NCBI GenBank assembly: GCA_038107835.1
Contig: JAYNHH010000007.1
Location: 30,667 to 94,666 of the forward strand
Length of the DNA stretch: 64,000 bases
DNA from: MED-G116 sp038107835
GTDB taxonomy: Bacteria > Pseudomonadota > Alphaproteobacteria > Puniceispirillales > Puniceispirillaceae
Reading direction: 5' to 3'
Part shown: positions 9,047 to 18,786 of the stretch, piece by piece
Position numbering within the stretch: position 1 is the stretch's first letter
How the letters are laid out: the number at the start of each line of letters is the position of its first letter
Notes under the pieces: generated by a model
What the model saw: only the letters and a program-made list of their open reading frames with translations
Told to the model about the DNA's origin: nothing
Databases searched by the model: none
Translations under genes and position numbers: made by a program

Positions 9047-10297
9047 ATGGCTATTGATATCGTTGTTCCCACACTTGGCGAATCTGTGAGTGATGCCACC
9101 ATCGCCCGCTGGATGAAGCAGGCAGGAGAGGCCATCGCGCAGGATGAACCCATCGTCGAGCTGGAAACTGACAAGGTGACGCTGGAAGTACCCTCACCTG
9201 TCGCAGGTACGCTCTCGGAAATCATTGCCGATGAGGGGGCCACGGTTGAGGTTGGCGCGCTGTTGGCGCGGGTCGAGGAAGGTGGCGCGCTGGCGGTGGC
9301 TGCGTCAAAAGACGCTGCACCCGCCGCGAGCAAAGCTGCGACTCCTGCCCCACAGGAACCGGCAGCGCCTGTCGCCGTTCCTTCTGGCCGGGAGCACCCG
9401 CTGTCCCCCGCTGTTCGTCGCCTTGTCGAGGAAAATGGCATTGATCCCGGTAATATCAGGGGAACGGGGGTAGATGGCCGTCTGACCAAAGCCGATGTGA
9501 TGGTTGCTTTGAAAGCAGGAACGTCAACATCTACCGCAGCACCGACAGGACCTGTTGTGGCCGCTCCGGCGCGGCAGATGCCGCGTGAGATCGACGCATC
9601 GCGTGAGGAACGCGTGCCGATGTCAAAGCTGCGCCAGGTTATTGCTGGTCGTCTGAAAATGGCGCAGAATAATGCCGCCATGCTGACAACCTTCAACGAG
9701 GTTGATATGTCACAGGTGATGGCGATGCGCGCAAAGTACAAGCAGGAATTTGAGACCGCGCATGGCGTCCGCCTTGGTTTCATGGGCATGTTCACCCTTG
9801 CCGCCATTCAGGCGCTGCGTGATTTCCCTGCGGTCAATGCGGAAATCGAAGACACTGACATCATCTACAAGAATTACTACAATATCGGTGTTGCCGTTGG
9901 CACGCCGCAGGGGCTTGTCGTACCGGTGGTGAAGGATGCTGGTGACATGTCGCTGGCCGACCTTGAGCGCGCGATCGGTGATTTTGGCATGCGGGCGCGT
10001 GACGGCAAAATCAAGCCGGATGAGATGGCCGGTGGCACCTTTACAATCTCAAATGGTGGCGTTTATGGCTCATTGATGTCGACACCGATTTTGAACCCGC
10101 CGCAAAGCGGTATTCTGGGAATGCATAAAATCGAGAAACGGGCTGTCGTGGTTGATGACCAGATTGTCATCCGTCCAATGATGTATCTGGCGCTGTCCTA
10201 TGATCATCGGATTATTGATGGCCGTGAGGCGGTCTCATTTTTGGCACGGGTCAAGGAAACCATTGAAGACCCACGCCGCCTGATCATGGGTGTCTGA
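9047..10297 (+). CDS. sucB: 2-oxoglutarate dehydrogenase E2 (dihydrolipoyl succinyltransferase)
   Basis: A 416-residue core enzyme. Domain order: lipoyl domain (residues 1-76, lipoylated Lys in ETDKVTLEV), an Ala/Pro-rich linker (about 82-110), a peripheral subunit-binding domain (SPAVRRLVEENGIDPGNI, about 117-155), a second linker, and the catalytic domain ending with SYDHRIIDGREA, which holds the active-site His and Asp. The ATG at 9047 is preferred over the GTG at 9038 because GAGGAGGG lies 8 bases upstream and MAIDIVVPTLGESV is the family N-terminus. Confidence 0.97.
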   Translation: MAIDIVVPTLGESVSDATIARWMKQAGEAIAQDEPIVELETDKVTLEVPSPVAGTLSEIIADEGATVEVGALLARVEEGGALAVAASKDAAPAASKAATPAPQEPAAPVAVPSGREHPLSPAVRRLVEENGIDPGNIRGTGVDGRLTKADVMVALKAGTSTSTAAPTGPVVAAPARQMPREIDASREERVPMSKLRQVIAGRLKMAQNNAAMLTTFNEVDMSQVMAMRAKYKQEFETAHGVRLGFMGMFTLAAIQALRDFPAVNAEIEDTDIIYKNYYNIGVAVGTPQGLVVPVVKDAGDMSLADLERAIGDFGMRARDGKIKPDEMAGGTFTISNGGVYGSLMSTPILNPPQSGILGMHKIEKRAVVVDDQIVIRPMMYLALSYDHRIIDGREAVSFLARVKETIEDPRRLIMGV

Positions 10298-10337
10298 GCA
10301 TCTGTGCAGCGACAGGGCTTAATAGGGGGGCAAGGGA

Positions 10338-11747
10338 ATGACGACAGAAAAATTTGATCTGATTGTTATCGGGGCGGGCCCCGGAGGGTATGTGGCTGCA
10401 ATCAGGGCATCGCAGCTTGGAATGAAAGTCGCCTGTGTTGACAGACGGTCGACGCTGGGCGGGACATGTCTGAATGTGGGCTGTATTCCCTCAAAGGCGC
10501 TGCTCAACGCATCGGAACAATTTGCCAAGGCAAAGGATGGCACGCTTGCCGATCTGGGCATTTCCGTTGGTACGCCAAAACTCGATCTGGGCAGGATGCA
10601 GGCGTCCAAGGATGACATTGTATCCAGCCTGACAGGCGGCATCGACTATCTGTTCAAGAAAAACAAGATTACCCGGCTCGAGGGAACCGCGCGGATTGAT
10701 CAGGTGGGGACGATCAGCCTTGTCGATGGCCCGGACAAAGGCAGCTATCAGTGTGACCGTATCCTGATTGCCACCGGCAGCCATGCCTCAAGCCTGCCGA
10801 ACGTGGAAATTGATGAAAAGCGGATTGTCAGTTCCACCGGCGCTCTTGCGCTGGCAAAGCTGCCCAGGAAACTGGTTGTGATCGGCGCCGGTTATATTGG
10901 TCTGGAGCTCGGTACAGTCTGGGCGCGTCTTGGCGCTGAGGTCGAGGTGATCGAGTTCCTGCCACGGATTCTGCCGGGGATGGATGAGGAAGTGGCGAAG
11001 AAATTCATGGCCATCGCCAAGCGACAGGGCCTGAAGTTCCGCCTCAGGACCGCTGTAAAATCGGCCAAGGCTGACAAGACGGGAGTCTCGCTCACGGTTG
11101 CCCCTGCCGATGGCGGTGATGCGGAACAGATCGACGCCGATGTGGCGCTGGTCTCAGTTGGCCGTCATCCGGCAATCGATGGCCTCGGGCTGGAAGAAGT
11201 TGGTGTTGCTGTCAGTGACCGTGGCCGGATCAAGGTCGATTCCAGATTTGAAACCTCGGTTGAGGACATCTTTGCCATTGGCGATGTCATTGATGGACCG
11301 ATGCTGGCGCATAAGGCAGAAGAAGATGGTGTTGCAGCGGTCGAATTGATGGCTGGCCTTGCCGGCCATGTCGATTACGATGCCGTGCCGGGAATTGTCT
11401 ACACCGCGCCTGAGGTGGCAACCCTTGGCAAGAGCGAGGACATCCTGAAAGCTGAAGGTATCAGCTATGCCAAGGGCATTTTCCCGTTTCAGGCAAACAG
11501 CCGGGCCAAGGCCATGGGACATACCGATGGGTTTGTCAAAATTCTGGCCTGCGCCGAAACTGATCGGGTGCTTGGTGTGCATATCATCGGGCATGAGGCT
11601 GGCACGGTTATTCATGAATGTGCGACGGCGATGGCCTTTGGTGCGAGTGCCGAAGATATCGCCCGCACCTGTCATGGCCATCCGACATTGAATGAAGCGG
11701 TTAAGGAAGCGGCGCTGGCTGTTGATGGCAAGGCCATTCACATCTAG
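10338..11747 (+). CDS. lpd: Dihydrolipoyl dehydrogenase (E3)
   Basis: A 469-residue FAD flavoprotein that reoxidises the lipoyl group with NAD. It shows the FAD motif GAGPGGYVAA near residue 12, the redox-active disulfide in GGTCLNVGCIPSK, the NAD motif GAGYIGLELG near residue 180, and the C-terminal HGHPTLNEA that supplies the catalytic His-Glu pair. A ribosome-binding site AAGGGA precedes the ATG. Being 40 bases behind sucB it belongs to the oxoglutarate dehydrogenase set, and could also serve pyruvate dehydrogenase if that complex lacks its own E3. Confidence 0.97.
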   Translation: MTTEKFDLIVIGAGPGGYVAAIRASQLGMKVACVDRRSTLGGTCLNVGCIPSKALLNASEQFAKAKDGTLADLGISVGTPKLDLGRMQASKDDIVSSLTGGIDYLFKKNKITRLEGTARIDQVGTISLVDGPDKGSYQCDRILIATGSHASSLPNVEIDEKRIVSSTGALALAKLPRKLVVIGAGYIGLELGTVWARLGAEVEVIEFLPRILPGMDEEVAKKFMAIAKRQGLKFRLRTAVKSAKADKTGVSLTVAPADGGDAEQIDADVALVSVGRHPAIDGLGLEEVGVAVSDRGRIKVDSRFETSVEDIFAIGDVIDGPMLAHKAEEDGVAAVELMAGLAGHVDYDAVPGIVYTAPEVATLGKSEDILKAEGISYAKGIFPFQANSRAKAMGHTDGFVKILACAETDRVLGVHIIGHEAGTVIHECATAMAFGASAEDIARTCHGHPTLNEAVKEAALAVDGKAIHI

Positions 11748-11775
11748 CCAGCATGAATCTTGCAGCGATGATCAG

Positions 11776-12669
11776 TCAACGTGCCCGCGGGTGTGTCTGG
11801 GTATGGACGCGTTTGAGATGCGCTTCGTCAATGCTGGTGTAGCGTTGAGTGGTTGACAGGCTGGCATGCCCCAACAATTCCTGAATGGCCCGCAAATCAC
11901 CCCCGTTACCCAACAAATGTGTGGCAAAGGCATGCCGCAGGGCATGCGGTGTGACATGCGTTGGCAGGCCAAGTTCATGGCGCAACCCCTCCACCAACCG
12001 CTGTGCCGCCCGTGGTCCGAAGGGTTTGCCCCGATTGCTGACGAACAGGGCACCGTCGTGACCGACATCGAAGGGACATGCGGCCAGATAATCCTCTATT
12101 GCCTGCGTAACAGCTGGCAGCACCGGCACCTCACGAATTTTCCCACCCTTGCCGGTGATTCGCAGCCAGTCCGGAAGCGGTGCATCGCCCCGTTTCAGGC
12201 TGAGCGCTTCAGAAATCCTCAGGCCAACTCCATACAGCAACATCAGCAGGCTGAAATCCCTTTTTTTTCTCCAGTCGGGGCCGCGTCGGGTAAAAATGGC
12301 GCTCAGCATGGCAAGGGCGTCGTCACGCGAGACAGATTTTGGCACCGCACGGGGCGGTCGGGGTGCTTTCAGCCAACTCATATCCTTGATGTCGGCAAGG
12401 CCCGTATGCCCACAGAAGCGGTAAAAGCTGCGAAGTGATGAGACGCGGCGGGCAATGGTCGTTCTGGCAAGGCCACGCGCTGCCATATCGGCGAGCCAGG
12501 CCCGAAATTCCGGCCGGCTCACCGCATGGGTACTGGCGGTGCCAGAATTGCCGATGAAGGTACAGAAATCGTCCAAATCGGACTCATAGGCCAAGAGCGT
12601 GTTATCGCCATAACGCTTTTCGATGCTGAGCCAGTCGAGCCAGGCCTTGCGGTGGGGGGCAGCAATCAC
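11776..12669 (-). CDS. xerC: Tyrosine recombinase XerC
   Basis: A 297-residue site-specific recombinase that, with XerD, resolves chromosome dimers at dif. The N-terminal SAM-like core-binding domain spans about residues 1-90. The catalytic domain holds all expected residues: Arg151, Lys174, His242, Arg245, His268 and the nucleophile Tyr277. Its ATG overlaps the stop of the upstream DUF484 gene by four bases, so the pair is translationally coupled. It ends 28 bases from lpd, tail to tail. Length and lack of mobile-element context favour XerC over a phage integrase. Confidence 0.93.
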   Translation of the reverse strand: MIAAPHRKAWLDWLSIEKRYGDNTLLAYESDLDDFCTFIGNSGTASTHAVSRPEFRAWLADMAARGLARTTIARRVSSLRSFYRFCGHTGLADIKDMSWLKAPRPPRAVPKSVSRDDALAMLSAIFTRRGPDWRKKRDFSLLMLLYGVGLRISEALSLKRGDAPLPDWLRITGKGGKIREVPVLPAVTQAIEDYLAACPFDVGHDGALFVSNRGKPFGPRAAQRLVEGLRHELGLPTHVTPHALRHAFATHLLGNGGDLRAIQELLGHASLSTTQRYTSIDEAHLKRVHTQTHPRAR

Positions 12670-13361
12670 CGGATGTCAACCTCCCCGCTCATTTCCAGCT
12701 GCGCCGTCAGCGCCACCCCCACAAATTCTGCAAGCAGCACCAATAAGTCGCTGGAAAGATCGGGAGTGAAGCTGGATTTCTTTTGCCCGCACAGGACCAG
12801 AAGTGTTTCGGCAACCGGATCCGCAAGCCGGTCCGGTAGCGCGATTATGGCAACGCTGGCAGGGGCCATGCCAAGCAGCGCGCATAGTGGTGATTCGGGC
12901 GCGCCAAGAACGAGTGATTTCCCACCAGTGAGCGCGATTAGAATATCATCCGGGCAAAAAATGGGCCCGTCTTCGCTGGCGTTATGCTGGAATTGCGTGC
13001 TGGCGCTGATCAGGTGGCAGGAGTCGAGGTCGAAAATGGGTGGAAACTCTGCGGCAATTACATGAAACAGCTGGTCGATGTCACCAGCAGCAAGCAGGGC
13101 CAGTGCCGCATGATGCAGCCGCTGCCAGTTGACCATGTTTTCCGCCGCCAGATTTAGGATTGATCTGTTCTGCAGACCTATCCGCCGGGCCTCGTTGCGC
13201 GCCCGCCGCGCAATGGCCGGGGTCAAATCAACGATTTTGCCGTCCGCAGTGCCCTGTTTGGGGTCTTTGGCCGCAATCTGGTTCAGGAAATCCGGATTTT
13301 CAGCGAGGAACCGCAAGACCTGCTCAGCAGTGGGGACCATGTCATCTTTCTTGTCTGTCAT
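12666..13361 (-). CDS. DUF484 family protein
   Basis: A 231-residue protein beginning with the DUF484 N-terminal motif AEQVLRFLAENPDFLNQ, followed by a GAF-like domain. DUF484 genes lie next to xerC in many proteobacteria, as here, where they overlap by four bases; a common role is not established. No signal peptide or membrane segment is seen. The most conserved part is the first 100 residues. Confidence 0.88.
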   Translation of the reverse strand: MTDKKDDMVPTAEQVLRFLAENPDFLNQIAAKDPKQGTADGKIVDLTPAIARRARNEARRIGLQNRSILNLAAENMVNWQRLHHAALALLAAGDIDQLFHVIAAEFPPIFDLDSCHLISASTQFQHNASEDGPIFCPDDILIALTGGKSLVLGAPESPLCALLGMAPASVAIIALPDRLADPVAETLLVLCGQKKSSFTPDLSSDLLVLLAEFVGVALTAQLEMSGEVDIR

Positions 13362-13411
13362 GCTGCCTGTCTCTGAAGCCTGCCTGTGGCACGTCCTGAT
13401 CTGATTGGGCT

Positions 13412-14065
13412 TTACAGAATAGATTGCCCTGTTTGTTTCCAGTCGGCCATAAAGGCGTCCAGCCCACTGTCGGTCAACGGGTGTTTGTACAGGGACGACA
13501 GGATTTTTGGTGGAAGAGTGACCACATCCGCACCCATCAGGGCAGCATCAACGACATGCTGGGTGCTGCGTACTGACGCCACCAGCACTTCCGTGTCGAA
13601 ATCAAAATTTGCATATATGGTGCAGATATCCTCGATCAGGCCCATGCCATCCTTGCCGATGTCGTCAAGCCGCCCAACAAAAGGCGAGATGAAACTTGCG
13701 CCTGCCTTGGCTGCCAGCAGCGCCTGACCGGCGGTAAAGCACAGGGTTACATTGACCTTTGTTCCCGAATCGGCGAGCGCCCGGCAGGTCCGCAGTCCAG
13801 CTTCCGTCAACGGCACCTTGACCGCGACGTTGGGAGCGATGGCGGCAAGTTTTCTGCCCTCGGTCAGCATCGTTTCAAAATCGGTGGCGGTTACCTCCGC
13901 GCTGACCGGTCCGTCAACAAGAGTGCAGATTTCGGCGATTGTCTCAAGAATGTTGCGGCCTGATTTGGCGATCAGCGATGGGTTGGTTGTCACGCCATCG
14001 ACAAAACCGCTGTTCTGATGTGTTTTGATCTCGTTGATATCTGCACTATCGAGGAAAATTTTCAT
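13412..14065 (-). CDS. tal: Transaldolase (short TalC/FSA-like type)
   Basis: A 217-residue class I aldolase of the pentose phosphate pathway. The N-terminus MKIFLDSADINEI and the segment GVTTNPSLIAKSG are diagnostic. The Schiff-base lysine is Lys83 in VAVKVPLT. Residue 57 is Glu (in VSAEVTATD), as in transaldolases; fructose-6-phosphate aldolases have Gln there, so transaldolase is the better call. The gene is divergent from priA and ends 50 bases from the DUF484 gene. Confidence 0.92.
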   Translation of the reverse strand: MKIFLDSADINEIKTHQNSGFVDGVTTNPSLIAKSGRNILETIAEICTLVDGPVSAEVTATDFETMLTEGRKLAAIAPNVAVKVPLTEAGLRTCRALADSGTKVNVTLCFTAGQALLAAKAGASFISPFVGRLDDIGKDGMGLIEDICTIYANFDFDTEVLVASVRSTQHVVDAALMGADVVTLPPKILSSLYKHPLTDSGLDAFMADWKQTGQSIL

Positions 14066-14224
14066 TTGGGTCTCTCACTGTTCGGCCATAATCTACGCCG
14101 GTACCATGCTGGTGTTTGCGCTAGTCTATCCGAACCACATCAGCAAATCCACCAGTGCGAAAGGTATCTTTGGCATCTCTTGGATAGTGGCTGAAACAGA
14201 GGGGCGGGACCCATTGGGGACAGG

Positions 14225-16438
14225 GTGACGGGAGTGAGTGTGACAGGAGTGAACGAGACGGAAAATGATAGTGTGAGCGTTGCGCTCGCCACGCCGCTGC
14301 TCGCCGCCTATGACTATCATGTTGGTGGTTTTGGACCGCTGGCCCGCGGCACGATCGTATTGGTTCCGCTTGGCAGAAATTTTGTCCATGGCATCATTCT
14401 CGGACCTGGAAGTGACGATGTTCCGCGACACAAGCTCCGCCCAATCAAGTCGGTTCCGCGGCTGGCACCCCTTGTGCCACGCTTTGTCGATTTTCTTGAG
14501 AAAATGTCAGCCTGGACGTTGGCTCCACTTGGCAGCGTGGTCAAGATGGTTCTCAGCCAGCCAGACGCCCTGCTGCCACCGCCACTGCAAACGATCTATC
14601 GCCCAGTCACGCCGCAGCCAGATGTGGCGCGGCCGACAAAGGCTCGCGAGCGAGTTCTTGACCTGCTGCAACAGGCTGGTGGTCTGAGTGCGGCTGAAAT
14701 CCGGAAAAGCGCTGGTGTCAGCGCGTCGGTCATTACGACCATGGCAAAGCAGGGATTGCTGGAGGCAGCAAAAATCCATCCGTCGACGACAGTGGCACAT
14801 CCTGATCTGGGGCTTGCCGGACCGGAGCTGACAGCAGATCAGCGACATGCAGCGTCGGTGATGAGCGGCTCAATCGGCGCAGGCTTTAACGCCTTTCTGC
14901 TTGATGGGGTGACCGGGTCCGGCAAGACTGAAACCTATCTAGAGGCCGTTCGCAGTGCGCTTGCCGCTGGGCAGCAGGTGCTGATCCTGTTGCCGGAAAT
15001 TGCGCTGTCGACAAGCTGGCGAAACCGGTTCAGGGCCCGATTTGGCGTGCCGCCAACCGAGTGGCATTCCGATATTGGCCCGGCCAGCAAGCGCCGGGCC
15101 TGGCGGGCGATCCAGAAGGGTGAGGCGCAGGTTGTGGTCGGTGCCAGATCGGCCCTGTTCCTGCCTTTTGCCGATCTTGGCCTGATCATTGTCGATGAGG
15201 AGCATGAGCACGCCTTCAAACAGGAGGATCAGGTCATCTATCAGGCGCGTGACATGGCTGTTCTGCGCGCCAGTCAGGAGGCCTGTCCGATCATTCTGGC
15301 AAGTGCGACCCCCTCGCTGGAAAGTTGGGTGAATGCGGGAATGACGGGCGAGAAACAACGTTATCGGCGGCTGGTTCTGCCAAACCGGGTTATGGCAGCG
15401 GCGCTGCCTGACATCAGCGCCATAGATCTGCGGGCAACGCCGCCGGAACGGGGCCGCTGGCTCGCACCGCCGTTGATTGAGGCTCTCCAGGCCCGGCTTG
15501 ACGCCGGTGAGCAGAGCCTGTTGTTTCTCAACCGGCGTGGCTATGCGCCACTCACCCTGTGTGGTGCCTGCGGCCATCAACTGGCCTGTCCGAACTGTGA
15601 CAGCTGGATGGTGGCCCACCGTCTTGCCGGACGGTTGCGCTGTCATCATTGTGGGTATGAGACGCGGCCACCGGATGAATGTTCGGCCTGCGGAGAAAGT
15701 GACAGCATGCGTGCCTGTGGTCCCGGGGTGGAACGACTCGCCGAAGAAGTTCTGCACCGCTTACCCGAAGCCCGATTCGCCGTCCTTTCCAGTGATACTG
15801 TGGGAAGCCCGAAGGCGAGCGAGATGTTCGTGCAATCGGTGATTGATGGTGTCGTTGATATCATTATCGGCACGCAGATGGCGGCAAAGGGCCATCATTT
15901 CCCCAATCTGACATTGGTTGGGGTGGTTGATGCCGATCTTGGGCTTGCTGGCGGTGATCTCCGGGCGGCGGAACGCACATTTCAGATGCTGATGCAGGTT
16001 GCGGGCCGGGCAGGTCGCGAATCACGTCCCGGAGCAGCCATTCTGCAGACGCTGCAGCCCGAAAATCCAGTGATTTCAGCGCTTCTTGACGGAGACAGGG
16101 ACCAATTTCTGGCGCATGAGGTTGCCGCGCGCCAAGCCGCCGGCATGCCGCCTTTTGCGCGCCTGGCGTCGATCGTCCTTTCGGCACCGGATCAGGAGAG
16201 ATTGCACGCTGCCGCAGACACCCTTGCGCGCGCAGTCCCCCGCTTTGAAGGGGTCGATATCTTCGGCCCTACAGCGGCGCCACTGTCATTTCTGCGGGGC
16301 AGGCACCGCGCCCGGATGTTGATCAGGGCAGAAAAATCAGTTGATATACAACAGGTTGTTAAAAGCTGGACGCAGGACGTAAAGCTGCCAACTTCGGTGC
16401 GTCTCTATATAGACATCGATCCATATAGTTTTCTATGA
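14225..16438 (+). CDS. priA: Primosomal protein N' (replication restart helicase)
   Basis: A 737-residue 3'-to-5' helicase that reloads the replisome at stalled forks. Walker A GVTGSGKTET is at about residue 227, the DEAH-box variant reads DEEHEHAFKQED, and eight zinc-binding cysteines lie between CGACGHQLACPNC and CSACGE (about residues 445-485). The last helicase motif is MLMQVAGRAGRES. The start is uncertain: several in-frame GTG codons lie between 14225 and 14275 and none has a clearly better ribosome-binding site. It lies just upstream of the ATPase operon, as in many alphaproteobacteria. Confidence 0.95.
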   Translation: MTGVSVTGVNETENDSVSVALATPLLAAYDYHVGGFGPLARGTIVLVPLGRNFVHGIILGPGSDDVPRHKLRPIKSVPRLAPLVPRFVDFLEKMSAWTLAPLGSVVKMVLSQPDALLPPPLQTIYRPVTPQPDVARPTKARERVLDLLQQAGGLSAAEIRKSAGVSASVITTMAKQGLLEAAKIHPSTTVAHPDLGLAGPELTADQRHAASVMSGSIGAGFNAFLLDGVTGSGKTETYLEAVRSALAAGQQVLILLPEIALSTSWRNRFRARFGVPPTEWHSDIGPASKRRAWRAIQKGEAQVVVGARSALFLPFADLGLIIVDEEHEHAFKQEDQVIYQARDMAVLRASQEACPIILASATPSLESWVNAGMTGEKQRYRRLVLPNRVMAAALPDISAIDLRATPPERGRWLAPPLIEALQARLDAGEQSLLFLNRRGYAPLTLCGACGHQLACPNCDSWMVAHRLAGRLRCHHCGYETRPPDECSACGESDSMRACGPGVERLAEEVLHRLPEARFAVLSSDTVGSPKASEMFVQSVIDGVVDIIIGTQMAAKGHHFPNLTLVGVVDADLGLAGGDLRAAERTFQMLMQVAGRAGRESRPGAAILQTLQPENPVISALLDGDRDQFLAHEVAARQAAGMPPFARLASIVLSAPDQERLHAAADTLARAVPRFEGVDIFGPTAAPLSFLRGRHRARMLIRAEKSVDIQQVVKSWTQDVKLPTSVRLYIDIDPYSFL

Positions 16439-16616
16439 GCAGGGTCGGCAATCTATGCTTTGCTGACAAACAGCCAGGAAATCTCCCTGACCGGCGGAAA
16501 GTCAATTTTTAACCCGCTGAATGCTTGCCTTTCGGCCGTGGCTATGATACCCCGTCCCCGTGTTTTAACCATAGGCGCAATGGCCTGTGGCCGCCGAACA
16601 TTTCACCTGTGGAATC

Positions 16617-16646
16617 ATGTCTCAAAGGATGAGGGTAAGTCGTTGA
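16617..16646 (+). promoter_or_regulatory. Nine-codon open frame overlapping the atpH start
   Basis: ATG at 16617 opens a nine-codon frame (MSQRMRVSR) whose TGA (16644-16646) overlaps the proposed TTG start of atpH (16643-16645). A ribosome ending here could re-start on atpH. Its own ribosome-binding site is weak, so chance is a real alternative. Confidence 0.2.
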
Positions 16647-17197
16647 GTTCAGGCGCGAAAGGTCTTGCTGGCCGTTATGCAGGTGCATTATATGCATTGG
16701 CAAGTGATGCTGGCAAATTGGAGTCGGTTGTTGCTGATCTGACGGATCTGGCGGCACTTATCTCAGAAAATGAGGATGTGAAGTCCATGGTCGGCTCTCC
16801 GGCCATCACCTGGACTGAGCAGATGAATGCAATCACTGCGATCCTTGAAAAGGCCGGTGCTGACGCGCTGACCGTCAAATTCGCTGGCACGGTTGCCGCG
16901 AATGGGCGGCTGCACGCCATGGATCGGATTATCACAGCATTTCTCGAGGAACATGCCCGGCGACGTGGGGAAATCTCCGCCGAGGTCATCTCGGCTGTCG
17001 CGCTTGACAAGTCGCGGGCGGCGGCTGTGGAAAAAGTTGTCGGCAGCCTTGCCGGCAGTGACAAACTCTCTCTCTCAATGCGCGTTGACCCGTCCCTGAT
17101 TGGTGGTCTGGTTGTGCGCATTGGCTCCCGAATGATTGATACGTCAATCAGAACAAAACTTAACCGGCTTGAAACAGCTATGAAGGGTGTTGCGTGA
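16643..17197 (+). CDS. atpH: ATP synthase delta subunit (F1)
   Basis: The 184-residue stalk protein joins F1 to the peripheral stator. The TTG at 16643 was chosen because GAGGG lies 8 bases upstream and it gives the family N-terminus (MSSGAKGLAGRYAGALYALA) and length; upstream in-frame starts such as 16460 would add about 60 unconserved residues. The C-terminal motif VDPSLIGGLVVRIGS is typical of delta/OSCP. It is the first gene of atpHAGDC and its stop overlaps the atpA start (TGATG). The Fo genes are not in the window, which fits the split F1/Fo arrangement of alphaproteobacteria. Confidence 0.93.
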   Translation: MSSGAKGLAGRYAGALYALASDAGKLESVVADLTDLAALISENEDVKSMVGSPAITWTEQMNAITAILEKAGADALTVKFAGTVAANGRLHAMDRIITAFLEEHARRRGEISAEVISAVALDKSRAAAVEKVVGSLAGSDKLSLSMRVDPSLIGGLVVRIGSRMIDTSIRTKLNRLETAMKGVA

Positions 17198-18732
17198 TGG
17201 ATATTCGTGCGGCTGAAATTTCGGCGATCCTGAAAGAACAAATTGCAAATTTTGGCAGCGAGGCCGAAATTGCTGAGGTAGGACGTGTATTGTCCGTTGG
17301 TGACGGTATCGCCCGTGTCTACGGTCTGGATGAGGTTCAGGCTGGTGAGATGGTCGAGTTTGAGGGCGGTGTCAAAGGCATGGCGCTGAACCTTGAGGCT
17401 GACAATGTCGGTATCGTTATTTTTGGCGATGACCGCGCCATCAAGGAAGGCGATGTCGTGCGCCGGACGGCGTCGATTGTTGACGCACCGGTTGGCATGG
17501 GCCTGCTCGGCCGCGTCGTCGACGCTCTCGGCAACCCGATTGACGGCAAAGGTCCGCTGAAAAATGTCAAGCGCAGCCGCGTTGAGGTCAAAGCCCCAGG
17601 CATCATGCCGCGCCAGTCGGTGCATGAGCCGATGCAGACTGGCCTCAAGGCAATCGACAGCCTGATCCCGATTGGCCGTGGCCAGCGTGAGCTGATCATT
17701 GGTGACCGCCAGACAGGCAAGACAGCTATTGCTGTCGACACCTTCATCAACCAGAAGCCGGTGAATGAAGCGGCTGGCAAGGATGACTCCAAAAAGCTGT
17801 TCTGCATCTATGTTGCCGTTGGCCAGAAACGCTCGACGGTTGCACAGATTGTTCGTTCGCTTGAGGAGCAGGGTGCGCTTGAATATTCAATCGTGATTGC
17901 GGCGACAGCGTCTGATCCGGCTCCGATGCAGTTCCTGGCCCCTTACACGGCAAGTGCGATGGGTGAATATTTCCGCGACAACGGCATGCATGCGCTGGTG
18001 GTGTTTGACGATCTCTCAAAGCAGGCTGTGGCCTATCGCCAGATGAGCCTCCTGCTCCGCCGCCCACCAGGACGTGAAGCCTATCCGGGTGACGTTTTCT
18101 ATCTGCACTCACGTCTGTTGGAACGTGCTGCAAAGATGAACGCGGAAAATGGATCCGGATCACTGACAGCACTTCCTGTCATTGAAACGCAGGCTGGTGA
18201 CGTCTCCGCCTATATCCCAACAAACGTGATTTCAATCACCGACGGCCAGATCTTCCTTGAGACAGAATTGTTCTACAAGGGCATCCGTCCGGCGGTGAAT
18301 GTTGGTCTGTCAGTTTCGCGTGTGGGATCTGCGGCGCAGATCAAGGCGATGAAACAGGTTGCCGGTTCGGTCAAGCTGGAACTCGCGCAGTATCGTGAGA
18401 TGGCGGCCTTTGCCCAGTTCGCGTCTGACATGGATGCGTCAACACGCGCTTTGCTTGAGCGTGGCGCGCGTTTGACCGAGCTCCTGAAGCAGCCGCAATA
18501 CAGCCCGATGAAGGTTGAGGAGCAGGTTGCCGTGATCTTTGCCGGGGTGAATGGTTATCTTGATGCGATCGAGGTAGCTGATGTCGGCCGCTTTGAGGCT
18601 GGTTTGATGGACCATATGCGCAGCGCGGCTCAGGACGTCCTGGACACAATCCGCGATGAGCAGAAGCTGTCCGAGGAAACCGAAAGCAAGCTCTCCGCAG
18701 CAATCGAGGCCTTTGCCAAGAATTTTGCATAG
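17197..18732 (+). CDS. atpA: ATP synthase alpha subunit
   Basis: A 511-residue non-catalytic nucleotide-binding subunit of F1. The P-loop GDRQTGKTAI is near residue 169, and the segment PAVNVGLSVSRVGSAAQ holds the arginine finger (Arg in SVSRVGS). The start is ATG 17197, overlapping the atpH stop by one base; GTG 17194 would add one residue. Length and motifs are canonical. Confidence 0.97.
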   Translation: MDIRAAEISAILKEQIANFGSEAEIAEVGRVLSVGDGIARVYGLDEVQAGEMVEFEGGVKGMALNLEADNVGIVIFGDDRAIKEGDVVRRTASIVDAPVGMGLLGRVVDALGNPIDGKGPLKNVKRSRVEVKAPGIMPRQSVHEPMQTGLKAIDSLIPIGRGQRELIIGDRQTGKTAIAVDTFINQKPVNEAAGKDDSKKLFCIYVAVGQKRSTVAQIVRSLEEQGALEYSIVIAATASDPAPMQFLAPYTASAMGEYFRDNGMHALVVFDDLSKQAVAYRQMSLLLRRPPGREAYPGDVFYLHSRLLERAAKMNAENGSGSLTALPVIETQAGDVSAYIPTNVISITDGQIFLETELFYKGIRPAVNVGLSVSRVGSAAQIKAMKQVAGSVKLELAQYREMAAFAQFASDMDASTRALLERGARLTELLKQPQYSPMKVEEQVAVIFAGVNGYLDAIEVADVGRFEAGLMDHMRSAAQDVLDTIRDEQKLSEETESKLSAAIEAFAKNFA

Positions 18733-18786
18733 GGCTGGTGGGGTGCGTCTCTGGCGCACCAGTAACCAAATAATGGAGTTTGGTGA

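Noticed and set aside
8794..9807. A 337-codon minus-strand frame opposite sucA/sucB
   Set aside because: Its Ala/Ser/Gly-rich product is the reverse reading of the lipoyl-domain linkers.
11776..12669. xerC as a phage or integron integrase marking a mobile island
   Set aside because: Its partner DUF484, normal length and housekeeping surroundings point to chromosomal XerC; no att repeats or phage genes are seen.
16675..17625. A 316-codon minus-strand frame opposite atpH and atpA
   Set aside because: It mirrors strongly conserved ATPase genes and shows no family motif.
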